Source of the DNA: Burkholderiales bacterium
GTDB taxonomy: Bacteria > Pseudomonadota > Gammaproteobacteria > Burkholderiales > Burkholderiaceae_C
Reading direction: 5' to 3'
DNA: 64,000 nucleotides
NCBI GenBank assembly: GCA_016703325.1
Contig: JADJCH010000030.1
Location: 41,112-105,111, forward strand
The translations under genes were made by a program, and so were the position numbers. The notes beneath the pieces were generated by a model. That model was not told where the DNA came from. It searched no databases and saw only the letters and a program-made list of their open reading frames with translations. This document shows positions 42,466-51,461 of the stretch, in pieces. The stretch's first letter is position 1; each line of letters starts with the position of its first letter.

Positions 42466-45411
42466 CTAGTCAGGCACAGGCAGCTTCTCGCATTGGCGCA
42501 CGTAGTCGATGCGGGCGGACACGTTGTCCCGCCACGCCTGGCGGCTCATGTTGCGGGTGAGCTTGGCGCACAGCAGGTCGGCCCAGGCGGCACGACCCGG
42601 CCACAGGCGCACGCTGCCGTCCGCATCGGAGGACGCGATCAGCTTTCCGTCGGGGCTCATCGCCAGGCCCAGCACGCCGCGTTCTGCGGTGTGTCCGCGC
42701 CAGGGCACACCGAGTGACCTGGCGACCCCGTGTTCCCAGGCCCACAGCCGGACGGTGCTGTCCGCGCCTGCGGACACGAGGGTGCGGCCATCGCCACCGA
42801 AGACCAGGGCATTCACGGCGGTGACGCGCGCGTGGCCCCTGAGGGGCAGGTTGTCCATCATTTCGCCTGTGGTCGTGGACCGGATCTCGATCAGCCCTCT
42901 TTGGGTTCCCCAGGCCTGCACCGAGCCATCCGGGTGCAGCGCTGCGCTGGAGATGCCGTCCGGAACCTCGGTGCGGTGGCTGACCTTCAGGCTGCTGCCG
43001 TCGCGGACCTGCATGCCAAAGAGACTTTGACTGTCGCTGAAGCCGGCCAGGAGTTGCCGGCCGTCTTCTGCACTGAATGCCAGCCAGAGGCTGTGCACCT
43101 CTGCATCGGCCAATCCGGCATCGGCTTCGGTCTCTTCGAGCAGGTTCGCCTTGACGAGCAAGCGACGGCTTGCGGTGTCGAACAATCGCAGCAGGCCGTC
43201 CTTCGTGCCCACGGCAAGGCGCGAACCCTCCGGGCTGAAAGCCACGCGGCGCACGGGCTGGCCGTCGATGTCGAGGACATCGCCCTGGGGCGGGTCAGGC
43301 GGGTTCGACAAGGTCCACAGCACCAGCTGGCCGTCTTCGCCGCCGGAGGCGATGGTCTTGCCGTCGGGGCTGAAGGCCAGGTGCTGAACCGGACCTCGGT
43401 GTGCGCTCCAGGGGCGGCCAAGCCGCTGCACTCGCCTCGCGTCCCAGAGCTGGATGGAACCGTCCAGGCTGCCGGAGGCCATGCGCGTGCCATCGCCGCT
43501 GAAGGACAGACCCGGAATCTGGCTGTCAGGCGATTCAGACCCGTGGTCGATCTCCCGCGGCATGGGCAACGCGCCGAGCCTGCGGGTGGTCGTCATGTCC
43601 CAGAGATGCACACTCGTTGCGCGCTTGACCGCCAGCAGCGAACCATCGGGGCTGAACATCAGATGGCGGACATTCGCAGACGGCTCACCGTTGTCGGACA
43701 GAGGCTGACCGATGGCGCCCAGGCCTGCGGCCTGCAGCGTGACCAGCGATCCGTCCGCGCCCCCCACGACCATCTGCATCCCGTCGCGGCTGTTGGCCAG
43801 GCTGCGCACGCCGTCTCGCAGGCCACTGAAGACAGGTGGCCCGGCGGACCGTCGGTCGCGGACATTCCAGCCGCGAACACGGCCGTCACTCCCCCCGGAA
43901 ACGACGAACTGGCCATCCGGGCTGAACACCACGCTCGTCACGTCGTCCGCGCTGTCGTTGAACGTCCCCACCTTCTGCAGTGCCTGGCCATTCCACTTCC
44001 ACAACACCAAGGTCGCCAGTTCCGGTGCCTTGTCGTCGAATTCCAATCGGGCCAGATCGGTCGCCTTGTGTCTTCCGGTGACCAGCCAGCCACCGTCCGG
44101 GCTGAACGCCAGGGCATGGGCACTGTCGAAGCGGTCGTCGCTGCGGCGCACGCCGCCCACAGGCTTCAGCGTGTGTCCGTCCCAGATCCGGATGCCTGCG
44201 TTGTTGCCCGTGGCGATGTAGCGTCCATCCGGGCTGAACGCCGCGCCGGGCGTGCCATAACCGGCGCGGTGGGCCTCGCCCTGGCTGGCCAAAACCCGAG
44301 CGCCGACGACCTCGATCAGTGTCAACCCACCCTCGCTGTCGGTCTCCAGGGCCAGCCGGTTGTCCGCGCTGTAGGCCACCCGCTTGAACTCGATGATGGC
44401 CGGCTTGCGGTGCGCCTGGGGCGTCGGCCCCACCGGCATCCCGCTGGCGGCATCCCAAGTGCGCAGGATGCCGTCTTCGTGGTCGGACAGGATCTGCTGG
44501 CCGTCCCCACTGAACGCCACCGACAGCACCGGGCTGCCGCTGTGGACCACCTTGCCCACATGGGTCTGCGCGATGACCGCCTGCTGCAGGCTGTTGTCGA
44601 CCTCCAACGAAGGCGCCATGGCGTGGGCGGCCAGCAGGCCCTGCAGGCCCAGCTCGACGCCGCCGACCCGCTCGCCGTCGAGCAGGCCCTGCGCGCCGTC
44701 CGCCAGGCGCTGTGCGGTGGAGGAGCGCAGCTCCTTCAAGGCCTCATCGGCGTTGAGGCTGGCCACCCGTGCCGCAACACCCAGCCCGATGGCCAGCCCC
44801 GCCAGGGCCGCCACCACGGCACGCACCGCCCAGCGCCACTTCACGCTGGAGCGCATCCAGTCCGGCGCCACCGCCAGGCGCTGCACCACCGCCTCGCTGG
44901 CGATGCCGGTGGCCGTCGCGTCGTCGGGCTCGTCCAGCCAGATCTTGTCCTGGAACGCCAGCCATTCATGGGCGGACGCGGCCAGCGCCGGGTCCTGCAG
45001 CGCACCGGCGATGCTGATCGGGATGACCGCGCCTTTCGGGTTCAGGCGACGGTACTCCTCGACCTCCCGTCGCACCCAGCGCGGCTCCTTCAGCGTGCCC
45101 CGGTTGGCCACCACCACCAGGGCGCGGGAGCGCTTCAGCGCGTTGACCAGGGTGCTGTCGAGTACACCGCCCGGCGGCGCCTCCTCTTCGCTGAAGAACA
45201 CGTTGAAGTCGAGCTCACGCAGGCGCCGCGCCAGGTCGGCCGCGTAGTTGCGGCTGCTGCGCGGTGGCGGCCCCAGGGCAAAGGAGATGAACAGGTCGTA
45301 GCCGAACAGCCGTGCGGCGTTGTTGCGCACGGGCACGGCCGCAGCACTGGCCCGGACCTCAGGCGGCGCCAGGGATCGAGGCACATCGGCCCGCCGGAAT
45401 TCACTTGACAT
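42466..45411 (-). CDS. TIR domain - transmembrane - WD40 double-propeller protein
   Basis: 981 residues. A TIR domain at about 37-175 (YDLFISFA, FNVFFSEEEAPPGG, ALVVVANRGTLKEPRW) carries WVRREV with Glu116 where SARM1 has its catalytic NADase Glu in WVHKE. One transmembrane helix follows at about 194-216 (AVVAALAGLAIGLGVAARVA), then a short helical part. From about 285 to the end come 14 WD40-type repeats (motifs such as FSPDGKTIASGGEDGQLVLW), enough for two seven-bladed propellers. Bacterial TIR proteins often deplete NAD+ or make signals in anti-phage defence, and WD40 propellers act as sensors. The gene start lies inside the end of the exported cupin gene (11-base overlap). A stress or defence sensor is the best guess; no phage link is proven. 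Confidence 0.88.
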   Translation of the reverse strand: MSSEFRRADVPRSLAPPEVRASAAAVPVRNNAARLFGYDLFISFALGPPPRSSRNYAADLARRLRELDFNVFFSEEEAPPGGVLDSTLVNALKRSRALVVVANRGTLKEPRWVRREVEEYRRLNPKGAVIPISIAGALQDPALAASAHEWLAFQDKIWLDEPDDATATGIASEAVVQRLAVAPDWMRSSVKWRWAVRAVVAALAGLAIGLGVAARVASLNADEALKELRSSTAQRLADGAQGLLDGERVGGVELGLQGLLAAHAMAPSLEVDNSLQQAVIAQTHVGKVVHSGSPVLSVAFSGDGQQILSDHEDGILRTWDAASGMPVGPTPQAHRKPAIIEFKRVAYSADNRLALETDSEGGLTLIEVVGARVLASQGEAHRAGYGTPGAAFSPDGRYIATGNNAGIRIWDGHTLKPVGGVRRSDDRFDSAHALAFSPDGGWLVTGRHKATDLARLEFDDKAPELATLVLWKWNGQALQKVGTFNDSADDVTSVVFSPDGQFVVSGGSDGRVRGWNVRDRRSAGPPVFSGLRDGVRSLANSRDGMQMVVGGADGSLVTLQAAGLGAIGQPLSDNGEPSANVRHLMFSPDGSLLAVKRATSVHLWDMTTTRRLGALPMPREIDHGSESPDSQIPGLSFSGDGTRMASGSLDGSIQLWDARRVQRLGRPWSAHRGPVQHLAFSPDGKTIASGGEDGQLVLWTLSNPPDPPQGDVLDIDGQPVRRVAFSPEGSRLAVGTKDGLLRLFDTASRRLLVKANLLEETEADAGLADAEVHSLWLAFSAEDGRQLLAGFSDSQSLFGMQVRDGSSLKVSHRTEVPDGISSAALHPDGSVQAWGTQRGLIEIRSTTTGEMMDNLPLRGHARVTAVNALVFGGDGRTLVSAGADSTVRLWAWEHGVARSLGVPWRGHTAERGVLGLAMSPDGKLIASSDADGSVRLWPGRAAWADLLCAKLTRNMSRQAWRDNVSARIDYVRQCEKLPVPD

Positions 45412-45814
45412 AGTCGTACAGCGGCTTGCCCTTGTCCACGATGTGAACCGTCAGCAGCTTCAAGGGCGTGTCGCCGACCACCTTGAACGCCCCATGCGGG
45501 ACATCCCTCAGGTTCAGCGAAGTCAGCCCGGACGGCAGCATCACCGGCTCTTTCCCGGGGGCCTGAATCGAGCTGCCTTGCAGGACGTGGAACGCTTCCA
45601 CGCCATGGTGGAGGTGAAGCTCGCTGCTCTCGCCCGGTTTGATTTCCACGATCGAGGCGATCACCTCCATGTGGGGGGCGCCGGTCAGGTCCGTTCGTTT
45701 CTGTTCCTTGCGTTGGGGCGTGTCGGTCAAGGTCTGCGCCGTGAGCCCGGTGGCCAGGCCGAGGCCGAACAGCGTGGCGCCGGACAGTGCGAAGACGACG
45801 GCAGCTTTCTTCAT
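45401..45814 (-). CDS. Exported cupin-domain protein
   Basis: 137 residues with a signal peptide (KKAAVVFALSGATLFGLGLA ... TAQT). The cupin core has SELHLHHGVEAFHVLQGSS, supplying His and Glu metal ligands, and a second motif VPHGAFKVVG. Such small periplasmic cupins are of unknown function. The last 11 bases overlap the start of the TIR-WD40 gene on the same strand, which suggests translational coupling and a possible functional pair: a periplasmic partner and a membrane-anchored sensor. The 183 bases upstream hold nothing recognisable. Confidence 0.8.
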   Translation of the reverse strand: MKKAAVVFALSGATLFGLGLATGLTAQTLTDTPQRKEQKRTDLTGAPHMEVIASIVEIKPGESSELHLHHGVEAFHVLQGSSIQAPGKEPVMLPSGLTSLNLRDVPHGAFKVVGDTPLKLLTVHIVDKGKPLYDYVK

Positions 45815-45997
45815 CGCGGTTCTCCTTCTGCGTGATGGATCCCAAGGGCTCTGCTCGTCCCCGTGCCCGCCTCACGTGGACGGTGGTTGGCCGCCGCAAC
45901 GGGCCGCCTGCAGAGGCTGGAAATTTCCAGAACGTGTGCAAGCGGGCGGAGCGCTCCTGCACCGGGCGCACTGACCTGCGCAGCGACGACAGTTTTT

Positions 45998-46288
45998 TCA
46001 CTCCAGACCCTGCACCGACACCAGCCGTGCCGAGCTGCACTCGTCGCGGATCGACTTCAGGCTCTGGTAGGTCGGGCCGTTGTAGAAGGCCTCCCAGGCC
46101 GCGACCGATGGGAACTCGAGGATGACGATGCGCCGCGGCAGCCAGTCGCCCTCATGGACCTGGTGCGCACCGCCGCGCGCCAGGTAGCGCGCACCCGCGG
46201 CGTCCAGCGCCGGCTTGACCCCCTTCATGAAGGTTTGGTAGCGCTCGAGGTCACGGATTTCGACGTCGAAGATCACGTAGGCACTCAT
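45998..46288 (-). CDS. DUF1330 family protein (dimeric alpha-beta barrel)
   Basis: 96 residues from ATG 46288 (MSAYVIFDVEIRDLERYQ). The sequence matches DUF1330: YLARGGAHQVHEGDWLPRRIVILEF and AWEAFYNGPTYQSLKSIR. These small proteins form dimeric ferredoxin-like barrels; their reactions are unknown, and some occur in degradation clusters. The ATG overlaps the stop of the upstream cupin gene by four bases (ATGA), so the two are one unit. Confidence 0.85.
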   Translation of the reverse strand: MSAYVIFDVEIRDLERYQTFMKGVKPALDAAGARYLARGGAHQVHEGDWLPRRIVILEFPSVAAWEAFYNGPTYQSLKSIRDECSSARLVSVQGLE

Positions 46289-46725
46289 GGCACGAGGCCG
46301 TCCAGCTCGGGCAGCATGACCACGCTCTCCTGCGCCGTGGGCTCGTTGCGCACGCCGATGAAGACCGCAGGCGCGCTGCCGCGGTTGACCGCCACATGCG
46401 GCACGTTGGCGGGAATGAACAGGTAGTCGCCGGCGTGGGCCGTGTCGCGCTGCTCCAGGCGGGCGCCGGTGCACAGCTCCACCGCTTCGCCACTCAGCAG
46501 GTAGAAGGCCGATTCGTGCAGCGCGTGCAGATGGGCCTTGGTGCGCCCCCCCGGTGCGATGGTGACCATTCCCAGGAAGACCGCCTTGGCACCCACCGTC
46601 TCGGCGCTGATGCCCGGCGCATACACCGAGCCCTGCCGGCTGGTGTAGCTGCCGGAGCCCTGGACGACGCGCCCCACCGTCAACTCGTCTTCTGCGGCCA
46701 TGTCTGTGGTCTCCTGCGGCGTCAC
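46285..46725 (-). CDS. Cytoplasmic cupin-domain protein
   Basis: 146 residues; ATG 46701 (MAAEDELTVG) is a likely alternative start. Cupin motif 1 is TKAHLHALHESAFYLLSGEA and motif 2 is GDYLFIPANVPHVAVN, both with metal-ligand His and Glu. No signal peptide is seen. It is translationally coupled to a DUF1330 protein, and the pair may handle one small metabolite as an isomerase, dioxygenase or sensor. Nothing in the sequence identifies the substrate. Confidence 0.82.
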   Translation of the reverse strand: MTPQETTDMAAEDELTVGRVVQGSGSYTSRQGSVYAPGISAETVGAKAVFLGMVTIAPGGRTKAHLHALHESAFYLLSGEAVELCTGARLEQRDTAHAGDYLFIPANVPHVAVNRGSAPAVFIGVRNEPTAQESVVMLPELDGLVP

Positions 46726-46855
46726 GAATGGTCCCTCCCTGAGATCACCCCGGGCTCAACGGCCCTGGCGCATGGCTTCATCGTGACGCAGTCGGCCGGC
46801 GGTGGAAACAGGTCCCGCTAAAGAGAACTAAATCGTCGGTCACCCGGTGCAAACC

Positions 46856-48493
46856 CTATCGCAGTGCGTCGGCGGCCTGCGGCGGGGCCAGCCCAGCGGC
46901 CACGCGCAGGAAGGTGTGCGCGCGGCGGTGGTAGTCCGGGTTGGTCGAGAGCCAGCGGCCGGCCAGGCGAGCGGCGGTCAGCGCCGGGGCCGTCTGCTGC
47001 AGCAGGGCGAAGGTGGCTGCGCCCGCCGCAAGGTCCCCCGTGCCCACCTGCGCGATGGCCCCCAGCACCAGCGGCGGCGCCGCGTTGACCATGCCGAGCC
47101 GCGCGGCCTGGGCGGATGCGGCCGCGCCCGCATAGTCACGCAGTGCGAACTGGGCAAAGCCCAGCGCACACAGCATCTCGCCGCGTGCGGGGTCACGCGG
47201 GCTCAGGCGCAGCGCCGCCTCGGCCAGCGGCACGCCGCGCTGGGTCTCACCGTGCAGGGCCTCGTTGAGCCCCAGCCAGGCGAGCGTCACCGCACAATTG
47301 GGGTTGAGCTCATGCGCGTGCCGCAAGGCCTCCAGACCCGAGGACGGATCCTGGGCCATGAAGGCCAGCAGGCCCTTCTGCCGCCAGGCATGGTGGTCCT
47401 GAGCGTCGATGGCGATCGCGGCATCGGCCGCCTCCCGCCCGGCGGCCACCGTGGCCGCGAAGTCATCGCTGGTGCCGTGGTAGGCATGCCACCACTGCAC
47501 CGCGGCCAGCACCCGCCAGGCGAGACCACAGGTCGCGTCGGCGGCCAGCGCCTCCCGTGCCAGGGTCGCGGCGCGGTCGCGCGGCCCGGTGTCGAACGCC
47601 ATCTCGCCCACCGACACCACCGCCCACGCCGCCTGCGCCTTGCCGAAAGCGCCCAGATCGCCCGGCGGCGCCCGGCGCATGCGCGCGGCCTCGGCCGCGT
47701 CGATCTGCGGCGCCAGCGCCGACACGATGCCCTCGGCAATGCGCGTCTGCATGGCAAACGGGTCCTCGACCCCGCCGTCGATGTTCTCGGCCCAGACATG
47801 GCTGCCCGACACGGCGTCGATCAGCTGCGCCGTGGCACGCACATGCGGCCCCACGATGCGCACACTGCCCTCCACCACGTAGCGCACGCCGAGCACGCGC
47901 GCCACTCCGCGCACATCGCGCCCGCCACCTGCCTGAGCGCGCCAGGCGTAGGCGGAGTTGCGCGCCACCACGAACAGATCGCGAAAGCGCGAGAGCGCGG
48001 TCGTCACGTCCTCCACGATGCAGTCGGCAAACCAGGCCCAGCGCGGCTCGGCGCCAAAGTCCGCAAACGGCAGCACCACCACCGAAGGCCGGTCGGGCAG
48101 CTTGGGCAGCTCCTCCACCCCCTCCACCCCCTCCACCCACTCCAACTCCTCCACCGCTCGCACCGGGTGGCCGAAGCGCAGCCCCCGGTCCGGCACGGTG
48201 ATCACCGCCTCGCGCCCCAGCAACTGGCGCAGGGCGGCCACCTGCACGTTCAGGTTGTTGTCGCCGACCACGGTGTCGCCCCAAACCGCCTGCATCAGCT
48301 CATCGCGCGGCACCACGCGCCCGGCATGGGCCACCAGGTGCAGCAGCAGGTCGTAGGCGCGCGAACCCAGCGCCAGGGGCACACCGCCCCGACGGAGCTG
48401 GCGCAGCGACGGCCGCAGCGTGACATCGAGAAACTGAAACGCTGGTGCACCCATCGACAGAGGTTTCCGCATCGCCCGAACTTCGGCCCCCAA
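46856..48493 (-). CDS. Winged-helix (OmpR/CadC-type) regulator with TolB-like and TPR domains
   Basis: 545 residues. An N-terminal transcriptional-regulator C-type winged helix (about 20-115: LGSRAYDLLLHLVAHAGRVV, GDNNLNVQVAALRQLLG) is followed by a linker with a small internal repeat (EELEWVEGVEGVEELP), a FlgO/TolB-N-like domain (PSVVVLPFADFGAEP, GVRYVVEGSVRIVG) and TPR-like helices (about 300-540). Proteins of this plan are soluble regulators often annotated as adenylate cyclase-like, but no cyclase domain is present here. No transmembrane helix is seen. Its target may be the cupin/DUF1330 pair downstream or the divergent DUF2855 gene. Confidence 0.82.
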   Translation of the reverse strand: MGAEVRAMRKPLSMGAPAFQFLDVTLRPSLRQLRRGGVPLALGSRAYDLLLHLVAHAGRVVPRDELMQAVWGDTVVGDNNLNVQVAALRQLLGREAVITVPDRGLRFGHPVRAVEELEWVEGVEGVEELPKLPDRPSVVVLPFADFGAEPRWAWFADCIVEDVTTALSRFRDLFVVARNSAYAWRAQAGGGRDVRGVARVLGVRYVVEGSVRIVGPHVRATAQLIDAVSGSHVWAENIDGGVEDPFAMQTRIAEGIVSALAPQIDAAEAARMRRAPPGDLGAFGKAQAAWAVVSVGEMAFDTGPRDRAATLAREALAADATCGLAWRVLAAVQWWHAYHGTSDDFAATVAAGREAADAAIAIDAQDHHAWRQKGLLAFMAQDPSSGLEALRHAHELNPNCAVTLAWLGLNEALHGETQRGVPLAEAALRLSPRDPARGEMLCALGFAQFALRDYAGAAASAQAARLGMVNAAPPLVLGAIAQVGTGDLAAGAATFALLQQTAPALTAARLAGRWLSTNPDYHRRAHTFLRVAAGLAPPQAADALR

Positions 48494-48681
48494 CGCTGCC
48501 GCTTCAAGAGGAATGTCGCAAGTCAGGGCTTATACGCCTGGAAATCCGGGGGCCGCGGCTGCATCCACAACCTCGCCCGCACCTCACCAGCACCTCACCC
48601 AATGCCTTCTGACGCGATACTGTTGCGGAGGGTCCCGTCGGGCCCTGACACCTGCCGCCCCTTCCGCCGGAGCCCATCCAC

Positions 48682-49794
48682 ATGACGCTGCGCCTGATCA
48701 TCGACCGTTGTGACCTGCGCGCCCTGCGCTGGGACGAATCGCCCCCGCGCGTCTTGGCGGACGGCGAGGTGCGCTTTCGGATCGAACGCTTCGCGCTGAC
48801 CGCCAACAACATCACCTATGGCGCATTCGGCGACGCGATGCGCTACTGGGACTTCTTTCCGACCGGCGACGCCGCCACCGGGTGCCTGCCGGTGTGGGGT
48901 TTCGGCAGCGCGATCGAGTCCCGCCACGACGCCGTGAAGCCGGGCGAACGCTTCTACGGCTACTGGCCGATCGCTGACGAGCTGACCGTGCAGCCCGCAC
49001 GCGCCAACGCCGCGGGATTCCTCGACGGCAGCGAGCACCGCCGTGCGCTGCACACCGTCTACAACCACTACGCCCGCTGCAGTGCCGACCCCGGCTACCG
49101 AGCCGGGCACGAGGCCGAGCAGGCGCTGCTGCGCCCGCTGTTCACCACCTCGTTCCTGCTTGACGACTTCCTCGCCGAAAACGCCGGTTTCGGCGCGCAG
49201 CAGGTGCTGTTGTCCAGCGCGTCCAGCAAGACCGCCTACGGCACCGCCTTCTGCCTGGCGCAGCGACGCGGTCAGCCCGGTGCGCTGCGCAGCGTCGGAC
49301 TCACCTCCGCCGGCAACCTGCCCTTCACCCGCTCGCTCGGGTGCTACGACGAGGTGCTGTCCTATGACGATCTGACGCGGCTGGACAGCGCCACGCCGGC
49401 CGTCTACGTCGACTTCAGCGGCAGCGCCGGTCTGCGCCGCAGCATCCATGAGGCCTTCGATGCACAGCTGATGCACAGCTGCTCGGTGGGCGGCACGCAC
49501 TGGGACGAACTGGCTGCCAAGGGAAGCAGCCGCGACCTGCCCGGCCCGCGGCCGACCCTCTTCTTCGCGCCGGCACAGGCCAGCAGGCGCATCGAACAGT
49601 GGGGGGTGGCGGGCCTGCAGCAGCGCCTGGCTGCCGCCTGGCTGGCCTTCATGCAGCCGGTGACCGGCGCAGAACCGCCGTGGTTGAAGGTGGTTTCGGG
49701 CCAGGGCCCGCAGGCGGTCGAGGCGGCCTACCGAGCGCTGCTCGACGGCCACGCCGACCCTCAGAACGGCCACGTCCTCTCGCTGGTCGCCTGA
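48682..49794 (+). CDS. DUF2855 family protein
   Basis: 370 residues. The N-terminus (VLADGEVRFRIERFALTANNI) resembles the start of medium-chain dehydrogenases, as is usual for DUF2855, but the family has no assigned reaction. Conserved-looking segments include LPVWGFGSAIESRHD, VLLSSASSKTAYGTAFCLA and VYVDFSGSAGLR. It lies divergent from the TPR regulator (188-base gap) and is convergent with a truncated flavoprotein gene 9 bases beyond its stop. Confidence 0.82.
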   Translation: MTLRLIIDRCDLRALRWDESPPRVLADGEVRFRIERFALTANNITYGAFGDAMRYWDFFPTGDAATGCLPVWGFGSAIESRHDAVKPGERFYGYWPIADELTVQPARANAAGFLDGSEHRRALHTVYNHYARCSADPGYRAGHEAEQALLRPLFTTSFLLDDFLAENAGFGAQQVLLSSASSKTAYGTAFCLAQRRGQPGALRSVGLTSAGNLPFTRSLGCYDEVLSYDDLTRLDSATPAVYVDFSGSAGLRRSIHEAFDAQLMHSCSVGGTHWDELAAKGSSRDLPGPRPTLFFAPAQASRRIEQWGVAGLQQRLAAAWLAFMQPVTGAEPPWLKVVSGQGPQAVEAAYRALLDGHADPQNGHVLSLVA

Positions 49795-49803
49795 GCCACA
49801 GCC

Positions 49804-50935
49804 TCAGCCAGCGGCAGCGGCCGCCAGCAGGCGCGGCAGGTTGGCCGCCGCGGCCTGGGACTGCGTCTTCAGGCGCGCCAGGAGGGCCTGCTTCTCGGCA
49901 TCGGCCTTGTCCACGCCACTGGTGAGGCGGCCGAAGGCATCGAGCCGGCATTGGCGGATCCACTGGCGCAGCGCAGCGTCCTGACCCCACTGGAGCTGGT
50001 TGCCCATGTTGACCGCCACCGTGCGGGCGTAGTCGGCCGGGGTGCGCGGGAAAGGCACCGGCTTGCACAGCCGGTTCTTGTGCGCCTCGTCGTCGCAGTG
50101 CGCTTCGACATGGGCCGTGAGCGCAGCACTGAAAGCCACCAGCGGTGCACGCAGCAACTGCACCACGATCCGGCTGCCCTGGAACACCGGAGCCGCCTCC
50201 TTGAATTGAACGGCCGACGCGGTGCAGTCGACGAACAGCGCCCCGGGCGCGATCGCCACCTCGCCTTGTTCCAGCTGCATCCCGCCGGCATCGATCGCCT
50301 TGACGCGGCCCAGCCGCACGACGTTGCGGATGCGGCGCAGCTCGTCCACCTCAGCCTGCGACAGCGTCGCCAGGTGGAACATGGTCGGCATGCGCCCGCG
50401 GTCGATGCGCAGCAGCGATCCACAGGCTTCGAGCCGCAGGTACAGGTCGTCGATGGAGCGGGCCTCGGCGAAGGCCTGCATCTGGTCGGCCTGACCGCCG
50501 ATGGCTTCCTGGAAGAACTCCGGCCCGTTCTGCGTGGTCAGGCGGTTGACGACCCATGAATCACGCGGCATGACCCAGGTGATCGCGTCGGCCGGGGTGC
50601 CGGACTGCAGCAGCCAGATGCAGGTGTCCATCGCCGTCTTGCCGGCCCCCAGTACGACAAAGCGCCGCGGCAACGGCCTGCCTTGCGCCAGCTCCCACAG
50701 CCCCCGGCAGCGCATTCGGGGCCACAACAGACACGCCCTCGCCCACCACAAAGGCCGGCTTGTGCGTGGACGGCACGGCGGGGCTGAAGTAGGTGGCATC
50801 GACGACCTTGCGGCGCACCGTAACCTGTGTGCGCGCTCCCGACAGCAGCGATTCGAACAGGCTGCAACCGTCGACTTCACCCAGGTAGTTGCTCAGCGGG
50901 TGGTAGCTCACCCGGCCGCTTGCCAGCAGCCGTCC
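49804..50935 (-). pseudogene. Truncated and frameshifted FAD/NAD(P)-binding oxidoreductase
   Basis: The coding sequence resumes abruptly after the DUF1428 stop with LLASGRVSYHPLSNYLGEVD, so the N-terminal FAD-binding domain and start are missing. A frameshift near 50700 (within CCCCCGGCAG) separates TYFSPAVPSTHKPAFVVGEG from the nucleotide-binding segment RRFVVLGAGKTAMDTCIWLL. The rest is intact to the stop at 49804 (TWVMPRDSWVVNRLT, VFVDCTAS-like sequence). The original protein was probably a flavin monooxygenase-like enzyme of about 480 residues. It is not expected to work. Confidence 0.75.
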
Positions 50936-50938
50936 CCC

Positions 50939-51307
50939 TCAAGCCTTCACTTCCACCACCGTCTCAAACCCGCCAAAAATCATCCGCTTGCCGTCAAACG
51001 GCATGGGCGGGTTGCCGGGGGTGGACGGGTCCATGCGCGGGTCTTCCATCATCTTCTTCATGCCGGCATCGCGGGTGGCCTTGTCCGGCCATTCGACCCA
51101 GGAGAAGGCCACCGTCTCCTCGGCCGTGGCCTGGACGGCGCGGCGGAAATCGGTGAGCTTGCCGTCGGGCACGTCATCGCCCCAGCTCTCGATGACACGC
51201 AGGGCGCCCAGTTCGATGAACAGCGCGTCGAAGTGGCTCGCATGGTCAATGAACTGCTGCTTGTTGGCGGTGGGGACCGCGATCACGAAACCATCGATGT
51301 AGCTCAT
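50939..51307 (-). CDS. DUF1428 family protein (complete copy)
   Basis: 122 residues from ATG 51307 (MSYIDGFVIAVPTANKQQF). The family signature is clear: WGDDVPDGKLTDFRRAVQA, ETVAFSWVEWPDKATRD, MDGxR-like FDGKRMIFGGFETVV. DUF1428 proteins form dimeric alpha-beta barrels of unknown function. A truncated second copy lies at 32310-32537. Its stop is directly followed by the broken flavoprotein, suggesting that a rearrangement joined the two. Confidence 0.9.
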   Translation of the reverse strand: MSYIDGFVIAVPTANKQQFIDHASHFDALFIELGALRVIESWGDDVPDGKLTDFRRAVQATAEETVAFSWVEWPDKATRDAGMKKMMEDPRMDPSTPGNPPMPFDGKRMIFGGFETVVEVKA

Positions 51308-51461
51308 GTCTTCACTCCGTTGGGGTCGATCGGTGGACGCCTTCCGTCTGAGGGCGCCTCGCAACCCATCGACGAGCGACAGTAGAGCGGATCGGCATGG
51401 CCACGGCGGCAGCAGGGCAAGCACGCTCGCCCCGTTGACGATGCCGGCGCAGCGCTGCGGC

